A stretch of DNA of 64,000 nucleotides, taken from contig CACJPW010000001.1 of assembly GCA_902595375.1 (NCBI GenBank), positions 1 to 64,000 of the forward strand, given 5' to 3'. This stretch comes from an uncultured Pelagibacteraceae bacterium (lineage in GTDB: Bacteria; Pseudomonadota; Alphaproteobacteria; Pelagibacterales; Pelagibacteraceae). The notes under the pieces were generated by a model. That model saw only the letters and a program-made list of their open reading frames with translations. It was not told where the DNA came from and did not search any database. Positions 18,276 to 27,563 of the stretch are shown one piece after another. Made by a program: the position numbers and the translations under genes. Every line of letters starts with the position of its first letter. The stretch's first letter is position 1.

Positions 18276-20063
18276 CTATTTTTTTTTTAAATCGATTTTA
18301 ATTCCTAATTCTTTTAATTGATTTTCTTCAACATTTGAGGGGGCTTGCATCATTAGATCTTGTGCATTTTGGTTCATTGGAAACAAAGTTACCTCTCTAA
18401 TATTTTCTTTCCCAGCTAGCAGCATTACAATCCTATCAATACCAGGTGCTATTCCTCCATGTGGTGGGGCTCCGTAACTTAAAGCATTAATCATACCACT
18501 AAATTTTTCATCCACGTCTTTTTTTGCATAACCTGCAACTGAAAATAATTTATACATCAATTCAGGAATATGGTTTCTAATAGCTCCCGATGATAATTCC
18601 ACACCATTACACACAATGTCATATTGGAAAGCTTTAATATTTAAAGGTTTTTGTAAATCTAAGTTTTTAATGTCACCTTGAGGCATAGAAAAAGGATTAT
18701 GGCTAAATTTTATTTTTTTTGTTAATTCATCAAGTTCAAACATTGGGTAGTCTACAATCCAACAAAACGCGTATTTATTTTTATCAATTAAATTGAGATC
18801 ACTAGCTATTTTGTTTCTTGCAACTGACAAAATTCTCTCTAACTCTTTTTTCTTTCCGCAAGAAAGAAAAATACTATCCCCTACTTCAGCTTTACATATC
18901 TCCATTAATTTTTTTAGTGAGTCTTCACTAAAAAATTTTCCTATAGGTCCTTTTCCTTTTAATCCATTATCATTTTCGAATGTAAAATAAGCTAAACCTG
19001 AAGCTCCTTGATCTTTAGCCCATTTATCTATGTTATCAAAAAAACTTCTTGGTTTATCTTTTGTCTTTGAAGTTACTAATGCTTTAACTTCACAACCAGA
19101 TTTTACAAGTTTTTTAAATATATCAAATTTTACATCCTCTCTCTCAAAAATTTCAGTCACTTTTTTAATTATTAAAGGGTTTCGTAAATCTGGTTTGTCA
19201 GTGCCATATTTTTGCATTGCATCATGGTAAGAAATCCTGGGGAACTTTTCGCTTAAAATTTTATTTGATGAAAATGAACTAAAAACATTTACCATTAGTT
19301 TTTCAACTACTTGGAATATCTCTTCTTGTTCAATAAAGGACATTTCTAAATCCAATTGGTAAAATTCTCCCGGACTTCTATCTGCTCTTGCATCCTCATC
19401 TCTAAAACAAGGTGCTATTTGAAAATATTTGTCAAAACCTGATATCATTATTAATTGTTTAAATTGTTGAGGAGCTTGAGGAAGAGCATAAAATTTTCCT
19501 TTATTTAATCTACTTGGGACTAAAAAATCTCTAGCACCCTCAGGGCTAGACGAAGTAAGTATCGGTGTTTGATATTCTAAAAAACCCATCTTTACCATTT
19601 CTGCTCTAATGAAAGATATAATTTTTGATCTTAAAATTATATTTTTATGCATTTCCTCACGCCTCAAATCAAGAAATCTATATTTAAGTCTAATTTCCTC
19701 TGGATAATCTTGTTCACCAAATACTGGGATTGGTAATTCTTTTGCTTGCGAGAGAATTTCTACATTATCTATCTTAACCTCTATTTCACCAGTTTTTAGA
19801 TCTAGGTTTTTAGAGTCACTAGTTCTTTTTTTTACTATACCAGTCACCTTTAAGACGCTTTCAGGTTTACATTTTTCGATTATCAAAAAATTTTTATTAT
19901 CATTTTCTATAACACATTGTGTGATACCATAATGATCTCTTAAATCTATAAATAGTAAATTGCCATGGTCTCTCTTTCTATGTAGCCAACCAGACAAAGA
20001 AACTTTTTGGTCTACATTTTTAGTATTTAGATCTGAGCAATTATGACTTCTAAATTTATTCAT
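18276..20063 (-). CDS. aspS: Aspartyl-tRNA synthetase
   Basis: Class IIb synthetase of 595 residues, the long bacterial type. An N-terminal OB-fold anticodon domain (VSLSGWLHRKRDHGNLLFIDLRDHYG) is followed by motif 2 (QIAPCFRDEDARADRSPGEFYQLDLEMSF starts near residue 210), a GAD insertion domain around 300-400, and motif 3 (GIAPGIDRIVMLL). The ATG overlaps the hdaA stop in an ATGA arrangement, so aspS is translated from the DUF2066-hdaA-aspS message. In alphaproteobacteria this enzyme is often non-discriminating and also charges tRNA-Asn; whether that holds here needs asnS and gatCAB content. Confidence 0.97.
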   Translation of the reverse strand: MNKFRSHNCSDLNTKNVDQKVSLSGWLHRKRDHGNLLFIDLRDHYGITQCVIENDNKNFLIIEKCKPESVLKVTGIVKKRTSDSKNLDLKTGEIEVKIDNVEILSQAKELPIPVFGEQDYPEEIRLKYRFLDLRREEMHKNIILRSKIISFIRAEMVKMGFLEYQTPILTSSSPEGARDFLVPSRLNKGKFYALPQAPQQFKQLIMISGFDKYFQIAPCFRDEDARADRSPGEFYQLDLEMSFIEQEEIFQVVEKLMVNVFSSFSSNKILSEKFPRISYHDAMQKYGTDKPDLRNPLIIKKVTEIFEREDVKFDIFKKLVKSGCEVKALVTSKTKDKPRSFFDNIDKWAKDQGASGLAYFTFENDNGLKGKGPIGKFFSEDSLKKLMEICKAEVGDSIFLSCGKKKELERILSVARNKIASDLNLIDKNKYAFCWIVDYPMFELDELTKKIKFSHNPFSMPQGDIKNLDLQKPLNIKAFQYDIVCNGVELSSGAIRNHIPELMYKLFSVAGYAKKDVDEKFSGMINALSYGAPPHGGIAPGIDRIVMLLAGKENIREVTLFPMNQNAQDLMMQAPSNVEENQLKELGIKIDLKKK

Positions 20064-20716
20064 TTGTTTATTACTTTTTTTATTAAATTAATATTAATAG
20101 ACTTTCCAGTAGATAAAGATAGTTCATCAACATCTTTTAAAAATTTAAACATTTTTTCGTAGGATCTTTCTACATTTCTAATTATATAATCAGATATCTT
20201 TGGATTTAAATTTATTTGCTTGTCTGAAAATGATTTTGAAATAATAACTTTTAACAAATCATCTGTTGGTAACTCAATACCAATAAATATGAAGCTATTA
20301 ATCCTAGATTGTAAGTCTTTTAAATCATGTGTTTTTTCTTTTAAAGACTCCTTACTATTTATCAATATAAAATTTTCAAATTGCTTTGATTGATTTAGAA
20401 TTGAATAAAAAAGTTTTTCATCAATATTTTCTTCGTAATTATCGATTATTAAACATTGAAGCTGTTTTAAATTTTGGACGTCTAAATCTGTGATATTTTT
20501 TGCCTCTAAGATTTTAATTGACTCAATTTTTTTTTCTAAAATTTTTGAAAGATGTGTTTTGCCAGATCCTGTATCACCAAAAACGTTTAACCATTTCCCT
20601 GGCCAATTCGGCCAACTTTCAATTAATTTATAAGCTGAGAAATTATTATTTGATACGTAAAAGTCTTTTTCGTAATATTTTTTTTTAAAAGGGAATTTAA
20701 AAGTTAATTGTGTCAT
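20060..20716 (-). CDS. hdaA: HdaA/Hda-type DnaA-homologous regulator
   Basis: 218-residue AAA+ protein resembling DnaA domain III without the DNA-binding domain IV. The N-terminus MTQLTFKFPF is a beta-clamp binding-type sequence, as in Hda. Walker A is GDTGSGKTHL, Walker B is CLIIDNYE, and a sensor region LQSRINSF follows. Hda family proteins stimulate ATP hydrolysis by DnaA when bound to the sliding clamp, preventing re-initiation. Its location beside purM and a DUF2066 gene is a common alphaproteobacterial arrangement. It is coupled to aspS by an ATGA overlap. Confidence 0.88.
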   Translation of the reverse strand: MTQLTFKFPFKKKYYEKDFYVSNNNFSAYKLIESWPNWPGKWLNVFGDTGSGKTHLSKILEKKIESIKILEAKNITDLDVQNLKQLQCLIIDNYEENIDEKLFYSILNQSKQFENFILINSKESLKEKTHDLKDLQSRINSFIFIGIELPTDDLLKVIISKSFSDKQINLNPKISDYIIRNVERSYEKMFKFLKDVDELSLSTGKSININLIKKVINK

Positions 20717-20718
20717 TA

Positions 20719-21759
20719 TTAAATTATCTTAATTCTCCATTCATCTCCATCTAGACTTAGATTAATATTTTTATCTTTTAATTGTTTTAATATTTTATCT
20801 AATTTCCCATAATACTTTAATTTTATTAAAATATATTCTTTATTAAATTTTTGTATAAATATATTCTCAATAGTTTCAATTTTTTCTAATTTTCTAATTA
20901 AATTTGATAAATTATTTTTTTTATTAACAAGAAATTTAGTATTTAAAAAAGCTGGAGTTCTGATATCTATTAGGTTTTGAGATTTTACCAGGTCAACAAG
21001 TTCTTCTTTAGTATCAAAAATAATTTTACTAAAAAATTCCTCAGATTTGTTGTTTCCTCTTTTTACTAAAATAGTTTTATCTATATTTTTTCCTGAAATT
21101 TTGCTTTTGATGAAGATTTTCTGAACTTGAGAGCCAGTTTCTTCAATTAAAATTAATGCAAGATTTTTTTTATTATATTCTAAAAATAAACTCTCTAGTT
21201 CTAAATCAATAAGATTTTCCTTATATAGGTTAATTTTTTGAATAGTTTCTATATTCTCAATAGGTAATATAAATTCAATTATATTATTTTTATCTTTATT
21301 CCAATTTTCATAAAAAAAATTTTTGTTGTATATTAAAATCTTTTCTCCCTTTTTAAAGATAGGTAATATAAAAAATTCTTTATTAGTAATTTCAGAGTAT
21401 CTTATGTTTGAACTGTAGAACAAATTATGTAATTTTTCTCTATCAAACAATATATTAAATATTAGTTTATTCTCGCCAATCTCATTTTTATCTTTTTTCA
21501 AAACTTGATAGTACAAGACTAATTCTTTAATTTGCTGGAACTTTAAATTAGATAATTTTTCTAAATCATCTTCTAGTAGAATTTTTTTTTTAAGAACTTC
21601 AAATCCTTTTCTTATAGCTTTATTGGCTAGTTCTTCACTGGATAAATTTAAATTTTTGTTTAATTCAATATTATTAACATGAAAATTATTTTCGCTTGAT
21701 AAAACATTTCCAGTTTTAAGAAAAATAACTAAGATAATAATTATTTTAAAACTTTTCAT
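20719..21759 (-). CDS. DUF2066-like exported protein
   Basis: 346-residue protein with an N-terminal signal peptide (MKSFKIIIILVIFLKTGNVLSS). The N-terminal half resembles DUF2066: a repeated unit beginning NLSSEELANKAIRKGFEVLKKKIL, a QVLKKDKNEIGENKLIFNILFDREKL segment and a LPIFKKGEKILIYNKN stretch. Function is unknown. It is the first gene of the DUF2066-hdaA-aspS unit, 2 nt from hdaA, and starts only 24 nt from the divergent purM start, so its promoter must overlap purM coding sequence. Family assignment rests on motif resemblance and context. Confidence 0.65.
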   Translation of the reverse strand: MKSFKIIIILVIFLKTGNVLSSENNFHVNNIELNKNLNLSSEELANKAIRKGFEVLKKKILLEDDLEKLSNLKFQQIKELVLYYQVLKKDKNEIGENKLIFNILFDREKLHNLFYSSNIRYSEITNKEFFILPIFKKGEKILIYNKNFFYENWNKDKNNIIEFILPIENIETIQKINLYKENLIDLELESLFLEYNKKNLALILIEETGSQVQKIFIKSKISGKNIDKTILVKRGNNKSEEFFSKIIFDTKEELVDLVKSQNLIDIRTPAFLNTKFLVNKKNNLSNLIRKLEKIETIENIFIQKFNKEYILIKLKYYGKLDKILKQLKDKNINLSLDGDEWRIKII

Positions 21760-21783
21760 AAATGTTAATTACCATTATTCTAA

Positions 21784-22809
21784 ATGAAAAAAATACAAAA
21801 TAGTTATAAAAAAAGCGGTGTAAATATTTCATTAGCTAATAAATTAGTTAGATACATATCAAATCTATCAAAAAAAAATGTCAAAAAAACGAAAAGTTAT
21901 TATGAGAAAGAAGTAATTGGAGGTTTTGGATCTCTTTTTGATCTAAGTAAATATAAGATTAAAGAACCTGTACTTGTATCATGCACTGATGGGGTTGGTA
22001 CTAAAATAGATTTAGCAAATAAATTTAAGAAATTCGATACTATTGGAATTGATTTAGTTGCAATGTGCATTAATGATTTGATAGTACAAGGTGCTAAACC
22101 ATTATTTTTTTTAGACTACATTGCTGTTGGGAAATTAAATCTCAACAAATCAAAAAATATTATCAAAGGAATTTTCAAAGGATGTGAAATAGCTAATTGT
22201 AAACTCATAGGTGGAGAAACTGCAGAGATGCCAGGAATTTATTCTAAGGATAATTTCGATTTAGCTGGTTTTAGTGTTGGAATAGTATCTAAAAGAAAAA
22301 TTTTAAGTAAAAATAAAGTTAAAAAAGATAATGTTATTTTGGCAATCCCTTCAAGTGGCTTACATTCTAATGGTTTTTCTTTAGTAAGAACTATTATCAA
22401 AAATAAAAAAATATCAAATAATTTGAAAAAACAATTATTGGTTCCTACAAAAATTTATTCTAAGGAGATTTTAAAGTTAAATGAAAAAAATCTTTTAAAT
22501 GCTTCAGCACATATTACCGGTGGTGGTTTGATTGAAAACCTTTTAAGGTCAATCCCAAAAAACTTATCAATAAAAATTGATCTAGGTAAAATAAAAACTA
22601 CTGGAATATTTAAGTTTATAAAAAAAAACAAAATATCTGATAAAGAGATGTTAAGAACATTTAATTGTGGTGTAGGCTTTTGTTTAATCATTAAAAAAAA
22701 TAATATTAAAAAAATTCAAAAGGTATTTTCCAAAAAATACAAACCATACGAAATTGGAAAAGTAATTAGTAACAAAAAAATTAAACTTATCAATAACTTA
22801 AGATGGTGA
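21784..22809 (+). CDS. purM: Phosphoribosylformylglycinamidine cyclo-ligase (AIR synthetase)
   Basis: Purine pathway step 5, closing the imidazole ring with ATP. The 341-residue protein begins with the typical YKKSGVNISLANKLV and contains GGFGSLFDL, the CTDGVGTKI nucleotide loop, GIDLVAMCINDLIVQGAKPLFFLDY, GGETAEMPG, SSGLHSNGFSLVR and AHITGGGLIENL. Length is standard. It overlaps purN by 7 nt (ATGGTGA), giving a purMN operon; the glycine-rich catalytic lid is intact. Confidence 0.97.
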   Translation: MKKIQNSYKKSGVNISLANKLVRYISNLSKKNVKKTKSYYEKEVIGGFGSLFDLSKYKIKEPVLVSCTDGVGTKIDLANKFKKFDTIGIDLVAMCINDLIVQGAKPLFFLDYIAVGKLNLNKSKNIIKGIFKGCEIANCKLIGGETAEMPGIYSKDNFDLAGFSVGIVSKRKILSKNKVKKDNVILAIPSSGLHSNGFSLVRTIIKNKKISNNLKKQLLVPTKIYSKEILKLNEKNLLNASAHITGGGLIENLLRSIPKNLSIKIDLGKIKTTGIFKFIKKNKISDKEMLRTFNCGVGFCLIIKKNNIKKIQKVFSKKYKPYEIGKVISNKKIKLINNLRW

Positions 22810-23366
22810 AAAGAAATTCGTGTGTTTTTATATCAGGTAAAGGTTCAAATTTAAAAAATCTTATAATAAAATCAAGAGATAGCAGCTTCCCAATTAACAT
22901 AAAATTAGTAATATCAAACGATCCTAATGCGTATGGACTCAGGTATGCTAAGCAATTTTCTATACCGTATTATATAATAGATACTAAGTCAGAAAAATAT
23001 GAAAATTTTTTATTGGTGAAATTAAAAGAATACAAAATATCTATAATTTGTTTAGCAGGTTTTATGAAAATAATTTCTAAAAAATTTATAAAGAATTTTA
23101 ATAAAAAGATAATTAATATTCACCCTTCTCTACTCCCAAAATTTAAAGGCTTAAATACTTACTCAAGAATTTTAAAAAATAGAGAGAAAATTTCAGGATG
23201 TACTGTACATTATGTAAACGAGAAATTAGATAACGGTAGAATTATTTGCAATAAAAAATTTAGTATAGAAGATACGGATGATCAAAAAACACTTAAAATT
23301 AAAACACAAAAATTAGAACATTTCGCCTTCCCTCAGGCTCTTATTAGAGTTTTTAACAAAAATTAA
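22803..23366 (+). CDS. purN: Phosphoribosylglycinamide formyltransferase
   Basis: Transfers the formyl group from 10-formyl-THF to GAR, purine step 3. The 187-residue protein has the GKGSNL phosphate loop, CLAGFMKIIS, the catalytic Asn-x-His in INIHPSLLPKFKGL and an Asp in NEKLDNGRII corresponding to the third catalytic residue. It is slightly shorter than E. coli PurN. It is translationally coupled to purM, and the stop shares TTAA with convergent ndk. Use of this folate-dependent route suggests the formate-dependent purT is not the only option. Confidence 0.96.
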   Translation: MVKRNSCVFISGKGSNLKNLIIKSRDSSFPINIKLVISNDPNAYGLRYAKQFSIPYYIIDTKSEKYENFLLVKLKEYKISIICLAGFMKIISKKFIKNFNKKIINIHPSLLPKFKGLNTYSRILKNREKISGCTVHYVNEKLDNGRIICNKKFSIEDTDDQKTLKIKTQKLEHFAFPQALIRVFNKN

Positions 23367-23773
23367 TCTTTAAAAAAAAAATCGATCTCTTTTTTTGCGT
23401 TTTCTAATGAATCTGATCCATGAACAGAATTTTTGTCAATTGAGAGTCCATATAATTGTCGAATTGTATTTTTTTCAGCTTTTTTTGGATCTGTAGCACC
23501 CATTAATCTTCTGTATTTTATTATTGCATCCTCTCCCTCTAAAATTATTACTTCAATTGGTCCGGACGACAAATAATTACATAAATCATTGTAAAAAGGT
23601 TTTGATTGGTGAACTCTATAAAATTCCTCAGCTTCATCTTTAGAAATTCTTAGCTTTTTACTGTCTTTTACTAATAAGTTATTATTAACTAAAATTTTTT
23701 TTATATCCTCACCTAAATTTCTTTCTACAGCGTCCGGTTTAATAATTGATAAAGTTTGTTCAGTTTTATTCAT
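23363..23773 (-). CDS. ndk: Nucleoside diphosphate kinase
   Basis: Balances nucleoside triphosphate pools by ping-pong phosphotransfer. From ATG 23773 it has 136 residues with TLSIIKPDAVERN, EEFYRVHQSKPFY, YRRLMGATDPKKAEKNTIR and the active-site His in NSVHGSDSLENA. The frame extends four codons upstream to 23785, within pepA, but family alignment favours MNKTEQTLSIIKPDA. It overlaps the pepA 3' end by 8 nt and shares its own stop with purN. Confidence 0.97.
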   Translation of the reverse strand: MNKTEQTLSIIKPDAVERNLGEDIKKILVNNNLLVKDSKKLRISKDEAEEFYRVHQSKPFYNDLCNYLSSGPIEVIILEGEDAIIKYRRLMGATDPKKAEKNTIRQLYGLSIDKNSVHGSDSLENAKKEIDFFFKD

Positions 23774-25220
23774 AATTATCTTCAACTAATTTATTTAAAA
23801 GTCTTACCCCAAATCCAGTAGCTCCACGTGAGTTTAAAGCACCACCATATTTTGAAAAAGCCATACCAGCAATATCCAAGTGAGCCCAAGGAGTTTTGTT
23901 CAAAATAAATCTTTGCAAAAATTGTGCAGCAGTTGTAGATCCCGCACCACCAACATAGTTAATATTTTGAACGTCAGCATTTTTAGAATTCATTAATTTA
24001 TCGTAGTTTTTGTGAAGAGGCATCCGCCAGACTTTTTCCTCCACTTTTTCACCAGCCTTATAAATCTGTTTTGATAAGTTGTCATCGTTAGAAAAAAGTC
24101 CTGCATACTCAGATCCTAAACAAACTATAATTGCACCAGTCAAAGTAGCTAAGTCTATTATAAATTTTGGCTTGAACTTTTTTTCAGTATAAGTTAGTGC
24201 ATCAGCTAAAACTAGTCTTCCCTCGGCATCAGTATTTAGTATCTCAATAGTTTTACCACTATAAGATTTAACAATATCTCCAGGCCTTTGAGCATTACCA
24301 CTTACCATATTTTCTACTAGCCCAACCACTCCTACTGCATTTATTTTTGCCTTTCGAAGAGCTAAGCTTTTCATTAATCCAACCACAGTAGCAGATCCTG
24401 CCATGTCATAAGTCATATCTTCCATGAACTTTGCTGGTTTCAAAGAATACCCACCAGTATCGAAGCACACTCCTTTTCCAACAAAGGCTAAAGGTTTAGA
24501 ATTATTTTTTAATCCATTCCATTCTAATGTTACTAAGTAAGAGCCTCTAATGCTACCTTGACCAACTCCTAGTAACGCATGCATACCTAATTTTTTAAGT
24601 TTTTTTTCATCATATATACTTACTTTTAAACCATCTTTTTTTAGAGCAACTAATCTTTTAGCGTATTCATCTGGGTGCAAAACATTTCCAGGCTCAGAAA
24701 CTAAATCTCTAGCATAAAAAGTTCCATTTTCTAGAGCTTGAAATTTTAATTGATCTTGTTGAGATGTAATATTTTTATTTCCAAATATATTAAAATTGAT
24801 AGATATATTATCTTTTTTAGTTTTATATTTGTTGAATTCATAAGATTTTAATCTTAACCCATGTAAAAAATAACCAAGAAAATTTTTGTAATTTCCATTA
24901 ATGCTATCCGATAATATATTATATTCTACATTCCTACCTTGATTAATACGGCCATAAAACTCTGCCCCTAAATTTTCAATCTCATAGCTTTTAAGATTAT
25001 TCTTTATTGATATAAGTGCAATTTTTTTTTTTGAACTAAGTTTAAATATAAAGATATTTTTTTTCAAATCACTTGTTTTAAGTAAATCCCTTACATATGA
25101 ATACTCTGTAGTAGAAAAAAATTTTCTAATTAATTTAATGTCAAATTTTTCGTTTGAAAACAAAACTGTATTAGCTGAATTGCTATATGCTGTTTTTTTA
25201 TATTTTATTCTAACTGACAT
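23766..25220 (-). CDS. pepA: Leucyl aminopeptidase (M17, PepA type)
   Basis: Dinuclear-metal cytosolic aminopeptidase of 484 residues. The N-terminal domain is divergent, and the C-terminal catalytic domain has the ligand and catalytic segments GKGVCFDTGGYSLKPAKFMEDM, DMAGSATVVG and the signature NTDAEGRLVLADAL. It degrades peptides released by proteolysis; some members also act as DNA-binding regulators, for which nothing is seen here. It is followed directly by ndk. The 136-nt gap upstream is shared with the divergent lptF operon. Confidence 0.96.
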   Translation of the reverse strand: MSVRIKYKKTAYSNSANTVLFSNEKFDIKLIRKFFSTTEYSYVRDLLKTSDLKKNIFIFKLSSKKKIALISIKNNLKSYEIENLGAEFYGRINQGRNVEYNILSDSINGNYKNFLGYFLHGLRLKSYEFNKYKTKKDNISINFNIFGNKNITSQQDQLKFQALENGTFYARDLVSEPGNVLHPDEYAKRLVALKKDGLKVSIYDEKKLKKLGMHALLGVGQGSIRGSYLVTLEWNGLKNNSKPLAFVGKGVCFDTGGYSLKPAKFMEDMTYDMAGSATVVGLMKSLALRKAKINAVGVVGLVENMVSGNAQRPGDIVKSYSGKTIEILNTDAEGRLVLADALTYTEKKFKPKFIIDLATLTGAIIVCLGSEYAGLFSNDDNLSKQIYKAGEKVEEKVWRMPLHKNYDKLMNSKNADVQNINYVGGAGSTTAAQFLQRFILNKTPWAHLDIAGMAFSKYGGALNSRGATGFGVRLLNKLVEDNYE

Positions 25221-25356
25221 AAGTTTTTACCCAGAGTTAATCTAGTTTGAATGGTATATAAGTCCAAATATAAAGGATTTCAATGGTAAATTAGCCTTAG
25301 TTAAACCATAGATTGAAATTTGTTGAAGGTTGCTTTAATTATGTACATTAATAACC

Positions 25357-26478
25357 ATGCTTCAAAACAAAATTTATCGAAATTTTTTTCTAGAAATAAC
25401 TAAAACACTTTTTATGATTTTGTTTGGTTTATCTCTAATAGCTTTAACTGTAAGATCGGTTAATTTTTTAGACTTGATAGTAGAAAGCGGATATTCTGTA
25501 AGCACTTATTTTAAATACTCATTTCTGAACATATTTGGTATAGCTCCAAAATTTATACCTCTTTCCTTTTTATTAGCATTAACAATTTTTATTATGAAAC
25601 ACATAAATGATAGTGAGTTTGTAATTTTGTGGACTTCTGGAGTTAAAAAAATTTTTCTTGTAAATTTATTTTTTTCTATCTCTTTAGTGGTCCTAATTTT
25701 CTATCTTATCTTGTCAACTTTTTTAACTCCTTTAGCTTTGAATAAATCGAGACAATTATTGAGCAATGAAAATTATAATTCATTTTTACCAACTATTAAA
25801 ACTCAGCAATTTAGTGACTCCTTTAAAGGCTTTACATTTATAGTCGAAGAAAAAAATGGTAATGAACTTAAAAATATTTTTTTACATGATAAAGGTAACA
25901 ATCTAAAGAATTTATCATCAAATATTTTAAATACTAGTGACACTACAATTCTTTCGGAATATGGAATTATAAAAAGAAATAAATTAGTATTATTTAATGG
26001 CCAAATAATTTCCTCTAAAAAAAATTCTGAAAATGAAATTATTAAATTTGAACAACTTAATATTGATTTAAGTGACTTGACTACTACAACTATCAAAAAG
26101 CCTAAAATTCAAGAAACTTCAACTATTGAACTATTAAATTGTGTGTTAAAAAAATCTAATATTAGCAGATATTGTAATAAAGAATTTGAAAAAGAGATAC
26201 TTCCTGTTTTAAATAGAAGATTTGTAATACCACTTTATATTCCAGTCTTATCATTAATTTGTGCTTTATTATTGATTAAATCGAGAAAAATATATCTCAA
26301 TAAATTTTGTATATTCATTTACAGTTTTATCGTTTTATTATTTACTGAATTAGCAGTTAGATACACAGGATTAAATAAATTATTGCTCTACTTTTTTATT
26401 ATTACTCCATTTATACTTTTTCTAATATTCTACCTATATTTGATTTTTAATTTTTCGAATGAAAATAAAAACACATGA
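25357..26478 (+). CDS. lptF: LptF, LPS export permease
   Basis: Inner-membrane subunit of the LptB2FG transporter that extracts LPS and drives it across the periplasm. The 373-residue protein has three N-terminal membrane helices, a periplasmic beta-jellyroll around 130-265 and three C-terminal helices, the YjgP/YjgQ family layout. It is first of two paralogous permeases and overlaps lptG in an ATGA arrangement. Sequence is very hydrophobic and AT-driven, so identity rests on topology, the FVILWTSGVKKIF coupling-helix region and context with lptD. Confidence 0.92.
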   Translation: MLQNKIYRNFFLEITKTLFMILFGLSLIALTVRSVNFLDLIVESGYSVSTYFKYSFLNIFGIAPKFIPLSFLLALTIFIMKHINDSEFVILWTSGVKKIFLVNLFFSISLVVLIFYLILSTFLTPLALNKSRQLLSNENYNSFLPTIKTQQFSDSFKGFTFIVEEKNGNELKNIFLHDKGNNLKNLSSNILNTSDTTILSEYGIIKRNKLVLFNGQIISSKKNSENEIIKFEQLNIDLSDLTTTTIKKPKIQETSTIELLNCVLKKSNISRYCNKEFEKEILPVLNRRFVIPLYIPVLSLICALLLIKSRKIYLNKFCIFIYSFIVLLFTELAVRYTGLNKLLLYFFIITPFILFLIFYLYLIFNFSNENKNT

Positions 26479-27563
26479 ATAAAATTTTATTAAACTATTT
26501 ATTAAAAAATTTTTTAAAGACTTTATTAATTTTTGTTTTAATTTTTTATTGTTTCGGTATGATTTTAAATTTATTTGAAGAAATTGAATTTTTTAAGAAT
26601 ATCAATGTAAGTATTTTCACACCATTAATACTTACAAGTATATTTATTCCTAGCATGATTATAAAAATCTTACCTTTCATTGTTTTTCTAGCAAGTATGT
26701 GGTTTTTGTTAAAAATAAGAAATAATAGAGATCTATTAACTTTAAAAGTTTTTGGATATTCAAATTTAAAAATTTTTTTAATTCTAGCATTCACATCATT
26801 TTTATTAGGTTGGTTAGTTTTAATTTTAGCCAATCCTATAACTTCATCGATGTCTAAATACTATGAAATTACAAAATCTAATTACTCTAGAGATATAGAT
26901 CATCTAGTGACTTTTAATAGAAATGGATTGTGGATCAAGGAAAACTTAGAAAATAAGCAAAGAATTATTGCTGCAGCGAAACCTAATAAATTTAATTTAG
27001 TTGATGTCACAATTTTCCATTTAGATCAAAAATCTAATTTAATTGAGAAGATTATATCCTCAGAGGTAAATATCAAAAACAATTTATGGGTTTTGAAAAA
27101 TGGAACAATTTTTAAAACAAAAGATGGGGTTTTAGTTGGCGAAAAATTTGAGAATTATAATATAGAGTCTATTTATAATTATGAAAAAATTAATAGTTTA
27201 TTTAAAAATTTTGATACTATGTCTTTTTTAGATTTAATACTAAATTATAAAAAACTACTTGAAAATGGTTATAATAAGATTTTTTTAAATCAAAGTTTAC
27301 ATTCGATGCTCTCCTTACCATTTTTTCTATTTCTTATGACCGCTCTAGCTTCTATTCTTACCTTAAACACCCTTAAAAAATCGGACAACTTTAAATTCAC
27401 TATTCTAGGACTAATAATAAGTGTAATTATCTTTTATTTTAAAGATTTATCATTAGCTTTAGGTCAGACTGACAGAATACCATTAATTTTGGCAGTTTGG
27501 GCTCCAGTGCTTGCGCTAAGTTTTTTTATATTCATAGGAGTTTTACAAATAAATGAAAAATAA
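26475..27563 (+). CDS. lptG: LptG, LPS export permease
   Basis: Second permease of the LPS exporter, 362 residues, with the same 3 helices - periplasmic jellyroll - 3 helices topology as LptF. The cytoplasmic coupling segment LLTLKVFGYSNLKIF and the C-terminal PLILAVWAPVLALSFFIFIGVLQI are typical of LptG. It overlaps lptF by 4 nt and lptD by 11 nt, so the three proteins are made from one message in near-equal amounts. Confidence 0.92.
   Translation: MNKILLNYLLKNFLKTLLIFVLIFYCFGMILNLFEEIEFFKNINVSIFTPLILTSIFIPSMIIKILPFIVFLASMWFLLKIRNNRDLLTLKVFGYSNLKIFLILAFTSFLLGWLVLILANPITSSMSKYYEITKSNYSRDIDHLVTFNRNGLWIKENLENKQRIIAAAKPNKFNLVDVTIFHLDQKSNLIEKIISSEVNIKNNLWVLKNGTIFKTKDGVLVGEKFENYNIESIYNYEKINSLFKNFDTMSFLDLILNYKKLLENGYNKIFLNQSLHSMLSLPFFLFLMTALASILTLNTLKKSDNFKFTILGLIISVIIFYFKDLSLALGQTDRIPLILAVWAPVLALSFFIFIGVLQINEK

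Noticed and set aside
25221-25356. Riboswitch or RNA leader before lptF
   Set aside because: No stable conserved stem pattern seen; only weak divergent promoter-like sequence and an ATGTACAT palindrome.
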